Assembly: GCF_947253395.1 (NCBI RefSeq)
Contig: NZ_CAMXYY010000055.1
Span: 1 to 9,606, forward strand
Direction of reading: 5' to 3'
Length of the DNA: 9,606 bases
From: an uncultured Olegusella sp.
GTDB taxonomy: Bacteria > Actinomycetota > Coriobacteriia > Coriobacteriales > Atopobiaceae
The notes below the pieces were generated by a model. That model made no database searches. It was given only the letters and a program-made list of their open reading frames with translations, and was not told where the DNA came from. A program made the translations under genes and the position numbers. Of this stretch, positions 1 to 6,619 are shown in pieces; the stretch's first letter is position 1, and every line of letters starts with the position of its first letter.

Positions 1-186
1 CTTGAATACGTCCGCCTTACTCACTTCCGTCTCAATTTCCTTATTTTCGTTTCCGTTACCCACTTCCGTCTCAATTTCCTTATTTTCGTTTCCGGGCTGA
101 TCTTTATTACCACTATTTCCTTTGCATCCAGTGAATATAATGAGAACAGCGGTAAAAAATATCGATAAAAGCACAACTTTCTTCAT
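1..186 (-). CDS. Putative lipoprotein, N-terminal part only (runs off window)
   Basis: Only the first 62 codons are inside the window. They start at an ATG (184-186) preceded by a strong GGGGGAGGT ribosome binding site about 6 nt away. The N-terminus is a lipoprotein signal peptide: KK at residues 2-3, a hydrophobic core over residues 4-18, then the lipobox-like F-T-G-C with the lipidated Cys at position 21. The mature part begins with a hydrophilic Lys/Asn/Glu/Gly-rich linker containing two copies of a 13-residue unit with core NENKEIETEV. This should be a membrane-anchored extracytoplasmic protein, possibly a solute-binding protein or other surface lipoprotein. The functional domain lies outside the window, so no function is assigned. 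Its upstream DNA is an IS30 remnant starting only 18 nt before the start codon, so its native promoter may have been displaced. Confidence 0.8.
   Translation of the reverse strand, partial: MKKVVLLSIFFTAVLIIFTGCKGNSGNKDQPGNENKEIETEVGNGNENKEIETEVSKADVFK
17..94 (-). repeat. 39-bp tandem repeat, two copies, inside the lipoprotein linker
   Basis: Bases 17-55 and 56-94 are two adjacent 39-bp units differing at one position (21 versus 60). The unit is a multiple of three, so it duplicates 13 residues without breaking the frame. The near identity points to a recent duplication, of the kind that varies in copy number by slippage in surface-protein linkers. Confidence 0.9.
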
Positions 187-203
187 TTTGATACCTCCCC
201 CGG

Positions 204-225
204 ATTGTAAAATCAAGTTGAACAT
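204..225 (+). repeat. Left terminal inverted repeat of the IS30 element
   Basis: It pairs with 1207-1228 at 19 of 22 positions. It contains TTGAAC (218-223), which with CATAAG (240-245, spacer 16) could form a weak plus-strand promoter for the transposase. Confidence 0.7.
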
Positions 226-287
226 ATCATGCAAAAGTCCATAAGGCTCCTCTTTGGTAGAATGTAAGTGACGAAACTTCATTCACA

Positions 288-294
288 AGGAGGA
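288..294 (+). promoter_or_regulatory. Ribosome binding site of the transposase remnant
   Basis: AAGGAGG lies 7 nt before the ATG at 302. It identifies the original start even though the reading frame is now broken after 25 codons. Confidence 0.7.
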
Positions 295-301
295 AATCCC
301 T

Positions 302-1188
302 ATGAATCCTCTACATTCTAATACAGCTGATCACAGAAAAGGACAACATCTTTCATTTGAACACCGGGTTTTGATTTAAACACGCCTCAACGATGGTTGG
401 AGTCCCAATAGAATCGCCAAGGAAATCGGCTGTGTACCGAACACTGTCCACAACGAGATCAAGCGCGGAACAGTGGCATTGTATAAAGGAAATATTCTCC
501 GCTACAAAGCCACTGCCAGACAAGCCGCATACGAGAAAAATCGAAAGGTGTGCTGCCGGCACTACGATTTCCTCGAGAAATTCGATTTCATCTCGTTTGT
601 TGAGAAGAAATTCTTCGAAGACGGATGGTCGCTGGATGCTTGCGTCGGCTATGCATTGAACGAAGGGCTGTTCACCAGAGGGCAGATTGTCTGTACTAAG
701 ACACTCTATAGCTATGCTGATCTCGGACTGGTTGGTATAAAGAATATCATTCTTCCCGAGAAGCTGCGTAGATCTCCAAAGAATGCAAAAACCGCGAAAA
801 CAAACGTATTCTTGGGCGTTGTATCGAAGAACGACCAGCAGAAGCAAATGACCGCAGCCAGTTCGGACACTGGGATGAGACCTTCAAGACAATTACGACA
901 GACAACGACTCCGAGTTCTCGAGGTTGTCCGAGCTGGAAGACTTGAGCAAAACACTGGTCTACTTTACCCATCCCTATACCTCTTGTGAGAAGGGACCCG
1001 TAGAGCGTCATAATGGTCTGATCCGCAGATTCATCCCCAAGGGAAAACGAATTGATAGCTACTCCGACGAACAGATTGCTCAGATTGAGATCTGGTGCAA
1101 TGGCCTTCCACGGAAGTCGCTCGGCTACCGCACCCCAGATGAACTCTTCGAGGACAAACTTGACAGAAATTACTCCTGTGTTGCCTGA
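302..1188 (+). pseudogene. IS30-family transposase pseudogene (nonsense, frameshift, internal deletion)
   Basis: IS30-type DDE transposases bind IS ends through an N-terminal HTH and move the element by cut/copy-and-paste. The ATG at 302 follows a strong AAGGAGG (288-294). The HTH is readable after an in-frame TAA at 377-379 (GWSPNRIAKEIGCVPNTVHN). The frame holds to about 790, where loss of one base near 792-795 shifts it. The second frame then reads through NDRSQFGHWD to KTITTDNDSEF and ends at 1186-1188. Normally some 70-80 residues lie between the GHW motif and the TDNGSEF motif. Here they are joined within a few residues near 890, removing the first catalytic Asp region. The second motif has Asp in place of Gly (DNDSEF). 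The last catalytic Glu is probably the one in GPVERHNGLIRRF, followed by the family-typical IPKG. Three independent lesions make this a dead gene. Confidence 0.88.
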
Positions 1189-1206
1189 TGAACGATTCAA
1201 CTGTCC

Positions 1207-1228
1207 ATGTTCAACTTGTTATTGCAAT
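1207..1228 (-). repeat. Right terminal inverted repeat of the IS30 element
   Basis: This is the reverse-complement partner of 204-225 (19 of 22 positions) and begins 18 nt after the transposase stop codon. Confidence 0.7.
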
Positions 1229-1238
1229 TTACGATTTG

Positions 1239-1267
1239 GCAGAGAGCATTTGCACCCTCTGCTTTTT
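1239..1267 (+). terminator. Probable plus-strand intrinsic terminator
   Basis: GCAGAG (1239-1244) pairs with CTCTGC (1257-1262), followed directly by five T (1263-1267). The 12-nt inner part can form a small GCA/TGC hairpin. It lies just outside the right IS end and could stop transcription leaving the IS. The stem is short, so efficiency is uncertain. Confidence 0.45.
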
Positions 1268-1299
1268 CAATCCCTTGACATACAAGGCTTTCAAGGCAC

Positions 1300-1344
1300 A
1301 AAAAAACGATACGGCAACTGATAACTTGAATCAATTACCGTATC
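1300..1344 (-). terminator. Rho-independent terminator downstream of the aldolase gene
   Basis: On the minus strand a 15-bp stem (1330-1344 with 1308-1322) closes a 7-nt loop. Thirteen pairs are Watson-Crick and the other two are G-U in minus-strand RNA but C-A mismatches in plus-strand RNA. One base after the stem comes a run of seven U (1306-1300). The wobble pairs and the U tract both point to minus-strand function. It is about 150 nt after the aldolase stop codon and ahead of the IS remnant. Confidence 0.78.
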
Positions 1345-1352
1345 TGCTTTGT

Positions 1353-1422
1353 AAAACAGAGAGGCATTTATCGAATACGTCTCACTTTATATAAGTGCGA
1401 TATGTGTCAAGCAGCCTCTCTG
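1353..1422 (-). terminator. Nested stem-loop, possible first terminator after the aldolase gene
   Basis: CAGAGAGGC (1357-1365) pairs perfectly with GCCTCTCTG (1414-1422). Inside are two smaller nested stems, TATCG/CGATA and CACTT/AAGTG. In minus-strand RNA the structure is followed by UUUUAC (1356-1351). It sits between the aldolase stop and the stronger terminator at 1300-1344, so the two would act in tandem. It could instead be a structured 3' end or a small non-autonomous repeat. Confidence 0.4.
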
Positions 1423-1490
1423 TGTGGTCTAATGAACTGTATACGCCCCTTGAGCACTGGTAGATTTAACTGAGCTGTAGATGCAACACA

Positions 1491-2342
1491 CTATGCCTTA
1501 TTGGTGGAGCCTAGGTTGTCCATATGAGCCATAACAACTGCTTTGATGTTTTCCATACCCAAAGCTGCAGGCTTTTTGGGATCAAAATTGGCAGGATTGC
1601 TCGCCATATAATCCATATAGCCTTTGGAATAAGCCTGGCGAAGTTCGGTAGCGTAGTTCACTTTGCAGACGCCGTTTCGAATTGCCTCAGCAACTTGATC
1701 ATCAGGAACACCAGAAGTGCCATGGAGAACGAGGGGGATTTCCAAACGGCTACGAATGGCCTTGAGCACGCCCTGCTCAATATGAGGAGTGCCGTGATAA
1801 ACGCCATGAGCAGTTCCCACCCCTACCGCAAGGCTCGTGCAATGGGTGCGCGCCACAAACTCCTCTGCCTCGTAGGGATCAGTATAAGGATTTTCGCCTG
1901 CAACCATAGGGCCATCGTCTTCCTTGCCGCCGACTTTGCCGAGCTCTGCTTCAACAGGCAGATTAATGGCCTGGGCAATCCTTGTAACCGATGCTGTGAG
2001 GGCGATATTGTCCTCAAAAGAAACGTGGCTGCCGTCGATCATAACCGAGGTATAGCCCGCGCGAATTGCCTGGACACAACGATCAAAGCCATCCCCATGA
2101 TCCAAATGCAGCGCGACGGGAACACTTGCCGCTTCAGCAGCAGTGCGCACCATGGCAACAAAGTAATCCAAGCTCGCATATTTCACAGATCCAGGCGTGG
2201 TTTGCAAGATAACTGGCGAGTTCTTCTCCTGTGCCGCTGCGACAACTGCCATAACGAACTCGAGATTTTCGACATTAAACGCACCAACTGCATAATGACC
2301 AGCCTGTGCATCGAGCAACATGTGCTTGGTATCAACAAACAT
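1491..2342 (-). CDS. Class II fructose-/tagatose-bisphosphate aldolase (Fba/GatY/KbaY family)
   Basis: This cytoplasmic Zn-dependent TIM-barrel enzyme reversibly splits a ketose 1,6-bisphosphate into dihydroxyacetone phosphate and glyceraldehyde 3-phosphate. At 283 residues it is the length of GatY/KbaY-type (class IIB) aldolases. Family marks in order: GAFNVEN (20-26), HLDHGD with catalytic Asp81 and zinc ligand His82, MIDGSH (101-106), AELGKVGGKEDD (132-143), GTAHG with zinc ligand His179, LHGTSG with zinc ligand His207, and KVNYATE with the substrate-contacting Asn229. The C-terminal GMENIKAVV...GSTNKA also resembles GatY/KbaY. The ATG at 2342 has AGAAGGG 6 nt upstream. A DeoR-family regulator is divergently transcribed, which suggests sugar-inducible control. 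The sequence fixes the family but does not separate fructose- from tagatose-bisphosphate specificity. No kinase or PTS gene is adjacent in the window to help. Confidence 0.93.
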   Translation of the reverse strand: MFVDTKHMLLDAQAGHYAVGAFNVENLEFVMAVVAAAQEKNSPVILQTTPGSVKYASLDYFVAMVRTAAEAASVPVALHLDHGDGFDRCVQAIRAGYTSVMIDGSHVSFEDNIALTASVTRIAQAINLPVEAELGKVGGKEDDGPMVAGENPYTDPYEAEEFVARTHCTSLAVGVGTAHGVYHGTPHIEQGVLKAIRSRLEIPLVLHGTSGVPDDQVAEAIRNGVCKVNYATELRQAYSKGYMDYMASNPANFDPKKPAALGMENIKAVVMAHMDNLGSTNKA

Positions 2343-2683
2343 GAGGCACCCTTCTTTTTCGAAATGAGCTTGCTTTATACTTTCGTTACCACAAGACTTA
2401 CTTGCTTATATGTAAAATAAGAAAGTAAGAAATCTTGCTTTTCTCTTAAGAGCTAAGCTCATTTTAAGTCGTTTGGATTTTAATTTTTGCCTTCATTTAT
2501 GCAGGTATACAGCGTATTTTAGATATATTTGAAATGCTGTGATAGGCGTTTGCTTTCTTTTATATGCCGCAGAATGATATCTCTGAATTTTTTGTCTTAA
2601 CGCAATAAAAGAAAAGCTATAAACTTGTTTTGAGAAAGAAAAGCGAAAGCACATCTTCTTCATATTCGTAAAGAGGAAAGCAT
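2343..2683. promoter_or_regulatory. Divergent promoter region between aldolase and DeoR-type regulator
   Basis: This 341-bp AT-rich stretch contains no credible gene. It should hold both divergent promoters. On the minus strand TATAAA at 2374-2379 and TATAAG near 2403-2408 are possible -10 boxes for the aldolase, but neither has a convincing -35. On the plus strand a TATAAA near 2620 could serve the regulator, with only a weak -35. A 33-bp palindrome lies at 2397-2429. Smaller exact palindromes occur at 2443-2452 (CTCTTAAGAG) and 2450-2460 (GAGCTAAGCTC). A further imperfect palindrome built on CAGC/GCTG lies near 2506-2544. Confidence 0.55.
2397..2429. promoter_or_regulatory. 33-bp palindrome, candidate DeoR-type operator
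   Basis: Arms CTTACTTGCTTAT (2397-2409) and ATAAGAAAGTAAG (2417-2429) are complementary at 12 of 13 positions around a 7-nt centre. An outer pair CAAGA (2392-2396)/TCTTG (2433-2437) extends the symmetry with a 3-nt offset. A related half-site TACTTTCGTTA occurs at 2378-2388, closer to the aldolase start. Position next to the divergent pair and multiple half-sites fit binding by the neighbouring DeoR-family dimer or tetramer. The assignment to that protein is inferred from position. Confidence 0.6.
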
Positions 2684-3490
2684 ATGACAAAGAAGCTCGC
2701 AAACAACACAGCACCTACTAATCTTTCTTTTGTCGAAGATCGTCGCGCCGAAATCATGAACACTATCGACCAAAAGGGGAAAGTTCGCGTTGATCAGCTT
2801 GCGGAGCTATTTGGTGTTTCGCGCGTAACTATTCGTGGGGATCTTGATGCGCTGAGCCGTGATGGGCGTCTCAGGCGCACACATGGAGGAGCGGTTGCCC
2901 TTTCAAAAACCGTAACCACATCCGTACAGGAGCAACGCATCAACGTTAATGCCGAAGCAAAACGTCGCATTGCTCTCCGAGCAGCACAGCTCGTAGCTAA
3001 TGGGAGCTCGATTTTGCTGGATTCTGGTACCACTGCGATTGAGCTTGTGCGTGCGTTAAATAATCACAAGGATCTGACTGTGGTCACCAATGATCTGAGT
3101 GTTGCTGATTTAGTGGACCGCTCAATGCCCGCAGCTGATGTGATTTTTCTTGGCGGTCTGCTGCGCAAAGGGCACCGCTACGTCAGTGGTCCTCTTACTT
3201 TGCGCTCGCTCGATTCGCTGCGCCCTGATATTGCTTTTGTGTGCCCCACTGCCTTTGTTCCCCAGCGTGGATTTATGACAAACAACCAAGCAATGGCCGC
3301 TCTCAAAGAGGCGTTTTGCCACTGTGCAGACAAGACCTATATTTTGATGGACTCCAGCAAGCTCGGTGCAACAGGGCTGCTACGTTTTGGAGATGTCAAT
3401 GACGTCGATGCTATTGTTACCGAAGCAGACCCTGCTGGCCTCATTGCTGCTGCGGCAGAAAATGGAGGCGCCCAACTTATCGTGGCATAG
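2684..3490 (+). CDS. DeoR-family transcriptional regulator
   Basis: A 268-residue sugar-responsive DNA-binding protein, typical in length for DeoR/GlpR regulators. A winged HTH spans about residues 20-75: VDQLAELFGVSRVTIRGDL (36-54), then DGRLRRTHGGA (60-70), the DeoR signature. The family consensus has TIRRDL; here the second Arg is Gly (TIRGDL). The sensor domain (about 90-250) is the phosphosugar-binding Rossmann-like fold, with LLDSGTT (111-117), VVTNDLSVA (133-141), FLGG (155-158) and MDSSKLG (222-228). The start at 2684 is set by AGAGG at 2672-2676, 7 nt upstream; a later Met25 has no such site. It is divergent from the aldolase gene and most likely represses it until a phosphorylated sugar binds. 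The effector is unknown. Its 3' end converges on the NYN gene across 84 nt. Confidence 0.92.
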   Translation: MTKKLANNTAPTNLSFVEDRRAEIMNTIDQKGKVRVDQLAELFGVSRVTIRGDLDALSRDGRLRRTHGGAVALSKTVTTSVQEQRINVNAEAKRRIALRAAQLVANGSSILLDSGTTAIELVRALNNHKDLTVVTNDLSVADLVDRSMPAADVIFLGGLLRKGHRYVSGPLTLRSLDSLRPDIAFVCPTAFVPQRGFMTNNQAMAALKEAFCHCADKTYILMDSSKLGATGLLRFGDVNDVDAIVTEADPAGLIAAAAENGGAQLIVA

Positions 3491-3574
3491 CGCTTTTGGT
3501 ATGGCGCTCTCATAGGCACTCTGACATGGCAGCCCATGCTATCGACAAGGGCTCGAGGAGCAGCAGCGTCAACA

Positions 3575-4174
3575 CTACGCGCGACCGAGAAGAGCATTAA
3601 GTTTGGCACGCGTCTTGGGGTCCAAGCGGTCTTCAACAGTCATGTGCGCATGCGTACGCTCATCGAGCTCACGTGCAACTTCATAATCAACGCGTTCCAT
3701 TTCTTGCACAAGCAAAGCACTCGAAATCTTGGTAACTGATGATGCATAAGGACCTAGTCCAGCCGTCGAGCGAATTGTCCTGTCGGAAGTCACCAACGCA
3801 ACATCTCTGCCCGCCCGACGTGCCTGTGAACAATAGCGCTCGATAACTGAATCGGCACTTTCGCCTTGCTCGGAAAATACAATTTTGATACCAGCGGCCT
3901 TCATTATGGGGCGTTCGGGTGAGAGATTTTGCGCAGCATCATACACAATCACAGCCTCGTAGCTACCCTGTGCATACGCAGCAACATCGGCAAGCAAAGC
4001 TTCACGTGCACGCTCAAAAGGGTCGACGTCAATCGAGCCGCCACCCGACGCACGCCCGCTACCGCCAGCAGACATGTGTACAGGATGGTCATCCTCATCT
4101 ATCAAATCTTCGTAGCGGGGAGTTGCACGTAACACGTTGTAGCCATCAACAACAAGCAGGGCTTTTCTTGCCAC
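3575..4174 (-). CDS. NYN-domain endoribonuclease, YacP/Rae1-like
   Basis: This is a PIN-like NYN (YacP) protein. The Bacillus subtilis homologue Rae1 is a ribosome-associated endoribonuclease that cleaves mRNA in the A site. I place the start at GTG 4174, one base after the rlmB stop (TAG-C-GTG) with CGGAGG upstream, giving 199 residues. A start at 4210 would add 12 residues overlapping rlmB, with less support. Conserved acidic positions are visible: LLVVDGYNVLRA (6-17, Asp10, Asn13), VIVYDA (Asp79), GESADSVIE (Asp108) and LVTSD (Asp131). The C-terminal half keeps the family's helical tail. Residues about 25-51 form an extra Asp/Gly/Ser-rich segment not present in Bacillus Rae1, likely a flexible loop before the first helix. 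It is last in the operon, after rlmB, the same neighbour as in Bacillus, which supports a ribosome-linked role. Confidence 0.85.
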   Translation of the reverse strand: MARKALLVVDGYNVLRATPRYEDLIDEDDHPVHMSAGGSGRASGGGSIDVDPFERAREALLADVAAYAQGSYEAVIVYDAAQNLSPERPIMKAAGIKIVFSEQGESADSVIERYCSQARRAGRDVALVTSDRTIRSTAGLGPYASSVTKISSALLVQEMERVDYEVARELDERTHAHMTVEDRLDPKTRAKLNALLGRA

Positions 4175-4175
4175 G

Positions 4176-5072
4176 CTACTCAGCCTCCGAAACACGGCGA
4201 AGCCATTCATAGCACATCACAGTTGCTGCCTGCGCTACGTTAAGCGACTCAATATGTCCACGCTGAGGCAATTTGCAGCCAAAATCACAGTGCTCCATCA
4301 CAAGACGGGATACACCGTCGCCCTCAGATCCCATAACTAACGCAAGACGTCCTCCCATAGGAGCCGACCACACACTATCCTCAGCATGTTCGGTCGCAGC
4401 ACAGGCCCAAAAACCCACTTCTTTGAGTTTATCAAGCACTGCAGGCAGATTGGCTACCTGCACTACGGGGATATGCATAACAGCACCAGCAGAGGTTTTA
4501 TATGCGCCAACACCTACACCAGCCGCGCGCACCTTTGGAATGATAACGCCAGCAGCTCCCACTACCTCGGCAGATCGAACGATAGCACCAAGATTGCCCT
4601 GGTCGGTGACATGATCAAGTACGACAACGAGAGCGTCCTTATCGCCAGCGCGTTCAATCACATCAGACAATGAAGCATAGCGATAGGGCGCCACCTGACA
4701 GGCAATGCCTTGATGCGCACCATGTGATGACAGCACATCAAGACGGTCGCGCGACACTTCCTCAACAGGAATGCCTGCAGCAGACAATTGCTTGACAAGA
4801 CTTCCTAATGACGCGTCACCTGTAGCAACCAACGCCCGTTTCAGTGGAACTCCCGCTTTAAGGGCTTCAGCACAAGCGCGACGACCCTCGATATAGTCTG
4901 CACCTAAACGACGCTCGCTCGAACGGCGAGCAGCTGTATGACGATTGTCACCACGATGCTCATGGGAACGTCTACCACTCGCATTGCGCGTATTACCACG
5001 TCGTGAGTCGTTCTGCTTGTCCGAACGAGACGAGCTCTGACGAGCATCTTTTCTTGGCTGCTTGTTATTCAA
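4176..5072 (-). CDS. rlmB: 23S rRNA (guanosine-2'-O-)-methyltransferase RlmB, TrmH/SpoU family
   Basis: RlmB uses SAM to methylate the 2'-O of G2251 (E. coli numbering) in the P loop of 23S rRNA. The 298-residue protein has a basic, Arg/Ser/Asn-rich tail (about 1-55), then the SpoU substrate-binding domain (YIEGRRACAEALKAG, 60-74; SHGAHQGIACQVAPY, 116-130). The SPOUT knot domain carries motif 1 DHVTDQGNLGAIVRSAE (153-169), motif 2 ALVMGSEGDGVSRLV (244-258) and motif 3 PQRGHIESLNVAQAATV (269-285), with the catalytic Arg in NLGAIVR and the Glu in GSEG. The start is TTG at 5072: an in-frame stop lies two codons upstream and no ATG occurs until deep in the protein. A weak GGGGTG precedes it. The gene sits 42 nt after cysS and 1 nt before the NYN gene. 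The substrate is inferred from family; a tRNA-modifying TrmH paralogue is less likely given the NYN neighbour and domain layout. Confidence 0.9.
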   Translation of the reverse strand: MNNKQPRKDARQSSSRSDKQNDSRRGNTRNASGRRSHEHRGDNRHTAARRSSERRLGADYIEGRRACAEALKAGVPLKRALVATGDASLGSLVKQLSAAGIPVEEVSRDRLDVLSSHGAHQGIACQVAPYRYASLSDVIERAGDKDALVVVLDHVTDQGNLGAIVRSAEVVGAAGVIIPKVRAAGVGVGAYKTSAGAVMHIPVVQVANLPAVLDKLKEVGFWACAATEHAEDSVWSAPMGGRLALVMGSEGDGVSRLVMEHCDFGCKLPQRGHIESLNVAQAATVMCYEWLRRVSEAE

Positions 5073-5114
5073 AATCTACACCCCATCTCTAAGCGCATAG
5101 CGCCAGAGAGTCGA

Positions 5115-6587
5115 TTACTTCTTTGCACGAAGACGAGCACCAGCTGATGTGTCTTCAACTACGAGCCCCAGCGCGGCAATGCCATCGCGAATAGCGTCGG
5201 CGATACCCCAGTTTTTCTGAACGCGCGCAACTTGGCGAGCAGCCAGTAGTGCTTCTGCTGCCTCAGTCGCAGAATCACCAGCATAGCCTGCCTGCTCACG
5301 CGCAAGATCAATGAGACCCGCAGGCAACTCTTCTTCATCGCGGGAAAGCTCGATACCCAACACCGCAGCAAGCTCGATAATGGCATCGGAAGCGCGCAGT
5401 GCCAGTGCAGTCGAAATCTCAGCACCTGCAACATCAAGATAGCTATTTGCAGCTGTAACCAGCGCAAAGATGGCCGCTAATCCACCGGCAGTGTTAAAGT
5501 CATCATCCATTTGGGTGACAAATTCGCTATGGGCCTCATCAATAGCAGCACCAAGGGCACGATCCTGCTGGGTCAAAATGCCATCCTGAGGAGCATTCTG
5601 TGCTGCCCAACGTAGATTTTTAACACAAGTCTGTAAGCGCTCAAGCGTACCCACAGCACCATCCAAGCGCTCAAAAGAAAAGTCCAATGGTGAACGGTAG
5701 TGGGTCTGCAACATCAAGAGGCGCACCGCTCCTGCAGGATACTTATCCAAAACTTCCTTGAGCGTGTAAAAATTGCCTAAGCTCTTAGACATTTTTTCAC
5801 CCTCAACGCGCAACATGCCTGTATGCATCCAAGTATGTGCCAAGGGTTGACCCCACGCACAATAGGACTGAGCAGTCTCATTTTCGTGATGCGGAAACAC
5901 CAGGTCTGCGCCGCCGCCATGAATATCAATGGGAGTACCTAAGTAATGATGAATCATTGCGCAACACTCGGTATGCCAACCTGGACGACCTTCACCCCAA
6001 GGCGATGGCCATGAGGGCTCGCCTGGCTTTGCAGCCTTCCATAACGCAAAATCTAAAGGATCGCGCTTGTCGGTATTTTCCTCGACACGAGCTCCTACCT
6101 GCAGCTGATCGATATTGCGACCAGACACCACGCCATAGCGATTGTCACTTCGTACAGAGAAATACACATCTCCCGACTTGACCACGTAGGCATGCTCACC
6201 TTCAATCAAGGTTGAAATCATATCCTGCATAGCAGCAATCTCACGCGTTGCACGGGGGCGAATATCTGGATCGAGCACGCCTAAACGATGCATCTGCTCG
6301 ATAAAGGCGCAGGAATATTCCTCAGCAACCTCAGCGGCAGTGCGGCCCTGCTCATTTGCCCGATTGATAATCTTGTCATCCACATCAGTAAGGTTCTGCG
6401 CAAAGGTGACCTCATAGCCTTTGTAGGTGAGATAGCGACGAATCACGTCAAACGCAAGGAAGGTGCGACCGTTGCCAATGTGAATCTGATCATAAACCGT
6501 AGGGCCACAAACATACATGCGCAGCTTGCCAGGCTCGATGGTCTTGAGTTCTTCTTTACGGTGATTTTGGCTGTTGTAGACGAGCAT
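5115..6587 (-). CDS. cysS: Cysteinyl-tRNA synthetase
   Basis: A class I aminoacyl-tRNA synthetase that charges tRNA-Cys using ATP; cytoplasmic monomer. With the ATG at 6587 it has 490 residues, near the usual 460-490. Signatures: YVCGPTVYDQIHIGN with zinc ligand Cys27 and the HIGH-type motif at 36-39 (HIGN), WHTECC with zinc ligand Cys208, HHENE with zinc ligands His233 and Glu237, and GEKMSKSLGNF with KMSKS at 265-269. Motif spacing matches E. coli CysRS almost residue for residue. The C-terminal anticodon-binding region is present. The frame is open to a GTG at 6593, but that codon touches the GAGGA ribosome binding site directly, while the ATG at 6587 lies 6 nt from it, so the ATG is chosen. 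The gene lies 32 nt after ispF and 42 nt before rlmB. Confidence 0.96.
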   Translation of the reverse strand: MLVYNSQNHRKEELKTIEPGKLRMYVCGPTVYDQIHIGNGRTFLAFDVIRRYLTYKGYEVTFAQNLTDVDDKIINRANEQGRTAAEVAEEYSCAFIEQMHRLGVLDPDIRPRATREIAAMQDMISTLIEGEHAYVVKSGDVYFSVRSDNRYGVVSGRNIDQLQVGARVEENTDKRDPLDFALWKAAKPGEPSWPSPWGEGRPGWHTECCAMIHHYLGTPIDIHGGGADLVFPHHENETAQSYCAWGQPLAHTWMHTGMLRVEGEKMSKSLGNFYTLKEVLDKYPAGAVRLLMLQTHYRSPLDFSFERLDGAVGTLERLQTCVKNLRWAAQNAPQDGILTQQDRALGAAIDEAHSEFVTQMDDDFNTAGGLAAIFALVTAANSYLDVAGAEISTALALRASDAIIELAAVLGIELSRDEEELPAGLIDLAREQAGYAGDSATEAAEALLAARQVARVQKNWGIADAIRDGIAALGLVVEDTSAGARLRAKK

Positions 6588-6619
6588 AAACACTCCTCGA
6601 TAGTAGTCGTGTGCTGATT

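Larger units (their letters stand above)
204..1228 (+). mobile_element. Degenerate IS30-family insertion sequence
   Basis: The element is defined by an IS30-type transposase remnant (302-1188) and by imperfect terminal inverted repeats. Bases 204-225 match the reverse complement of 1207-1228 at 19 of 22 positions, including the 12-bp core CAAGTTGAACAT. The right repeat starts 18 nt after the transposase stop, as expected for an IS. The present length is about 1,025 bp, short for the family because part of the catalytic domain is deleted. No target-site duplication is obvious just outside the proposed ends, so the exact ends are approximate or the flanks have diverged. The element cannot move on its own, although a related active copy could act on its ends. 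Confidence 0.8.

Noticed and set aside
925..1188. Open frame with IPKG motif read as a separate small gene
   Set aside because: It is the C-terminal part of the frameshifted transposase, with no start signal of its own.
1188..1394. Open frame of 68 codons on the plus strand after the IS
   Set aside because: It crosses the IS end and two hairpins, lacks a ribosome binding site and has no recognisable domain.
1524..2420. Long plus-strand open frame opposite the aldolase gene
   Set aside because: The opposite strand encodes a full, motif-complete aldolase; the antisense frame has no protein-like motifs.
3491..3574. Shared terminator between the convergent regulator and NYN genes
   Set aside because: Only a 5-bp AGCGC/GCGCT stem without a T tract is present; I see no convincing intrinsic terminator here.
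6585..6593. GTG at 6593 as the cysS start
   Set aside because: It directly abuts the GAGGA ribosome binding site; the ATG two codons later has proper spacing.
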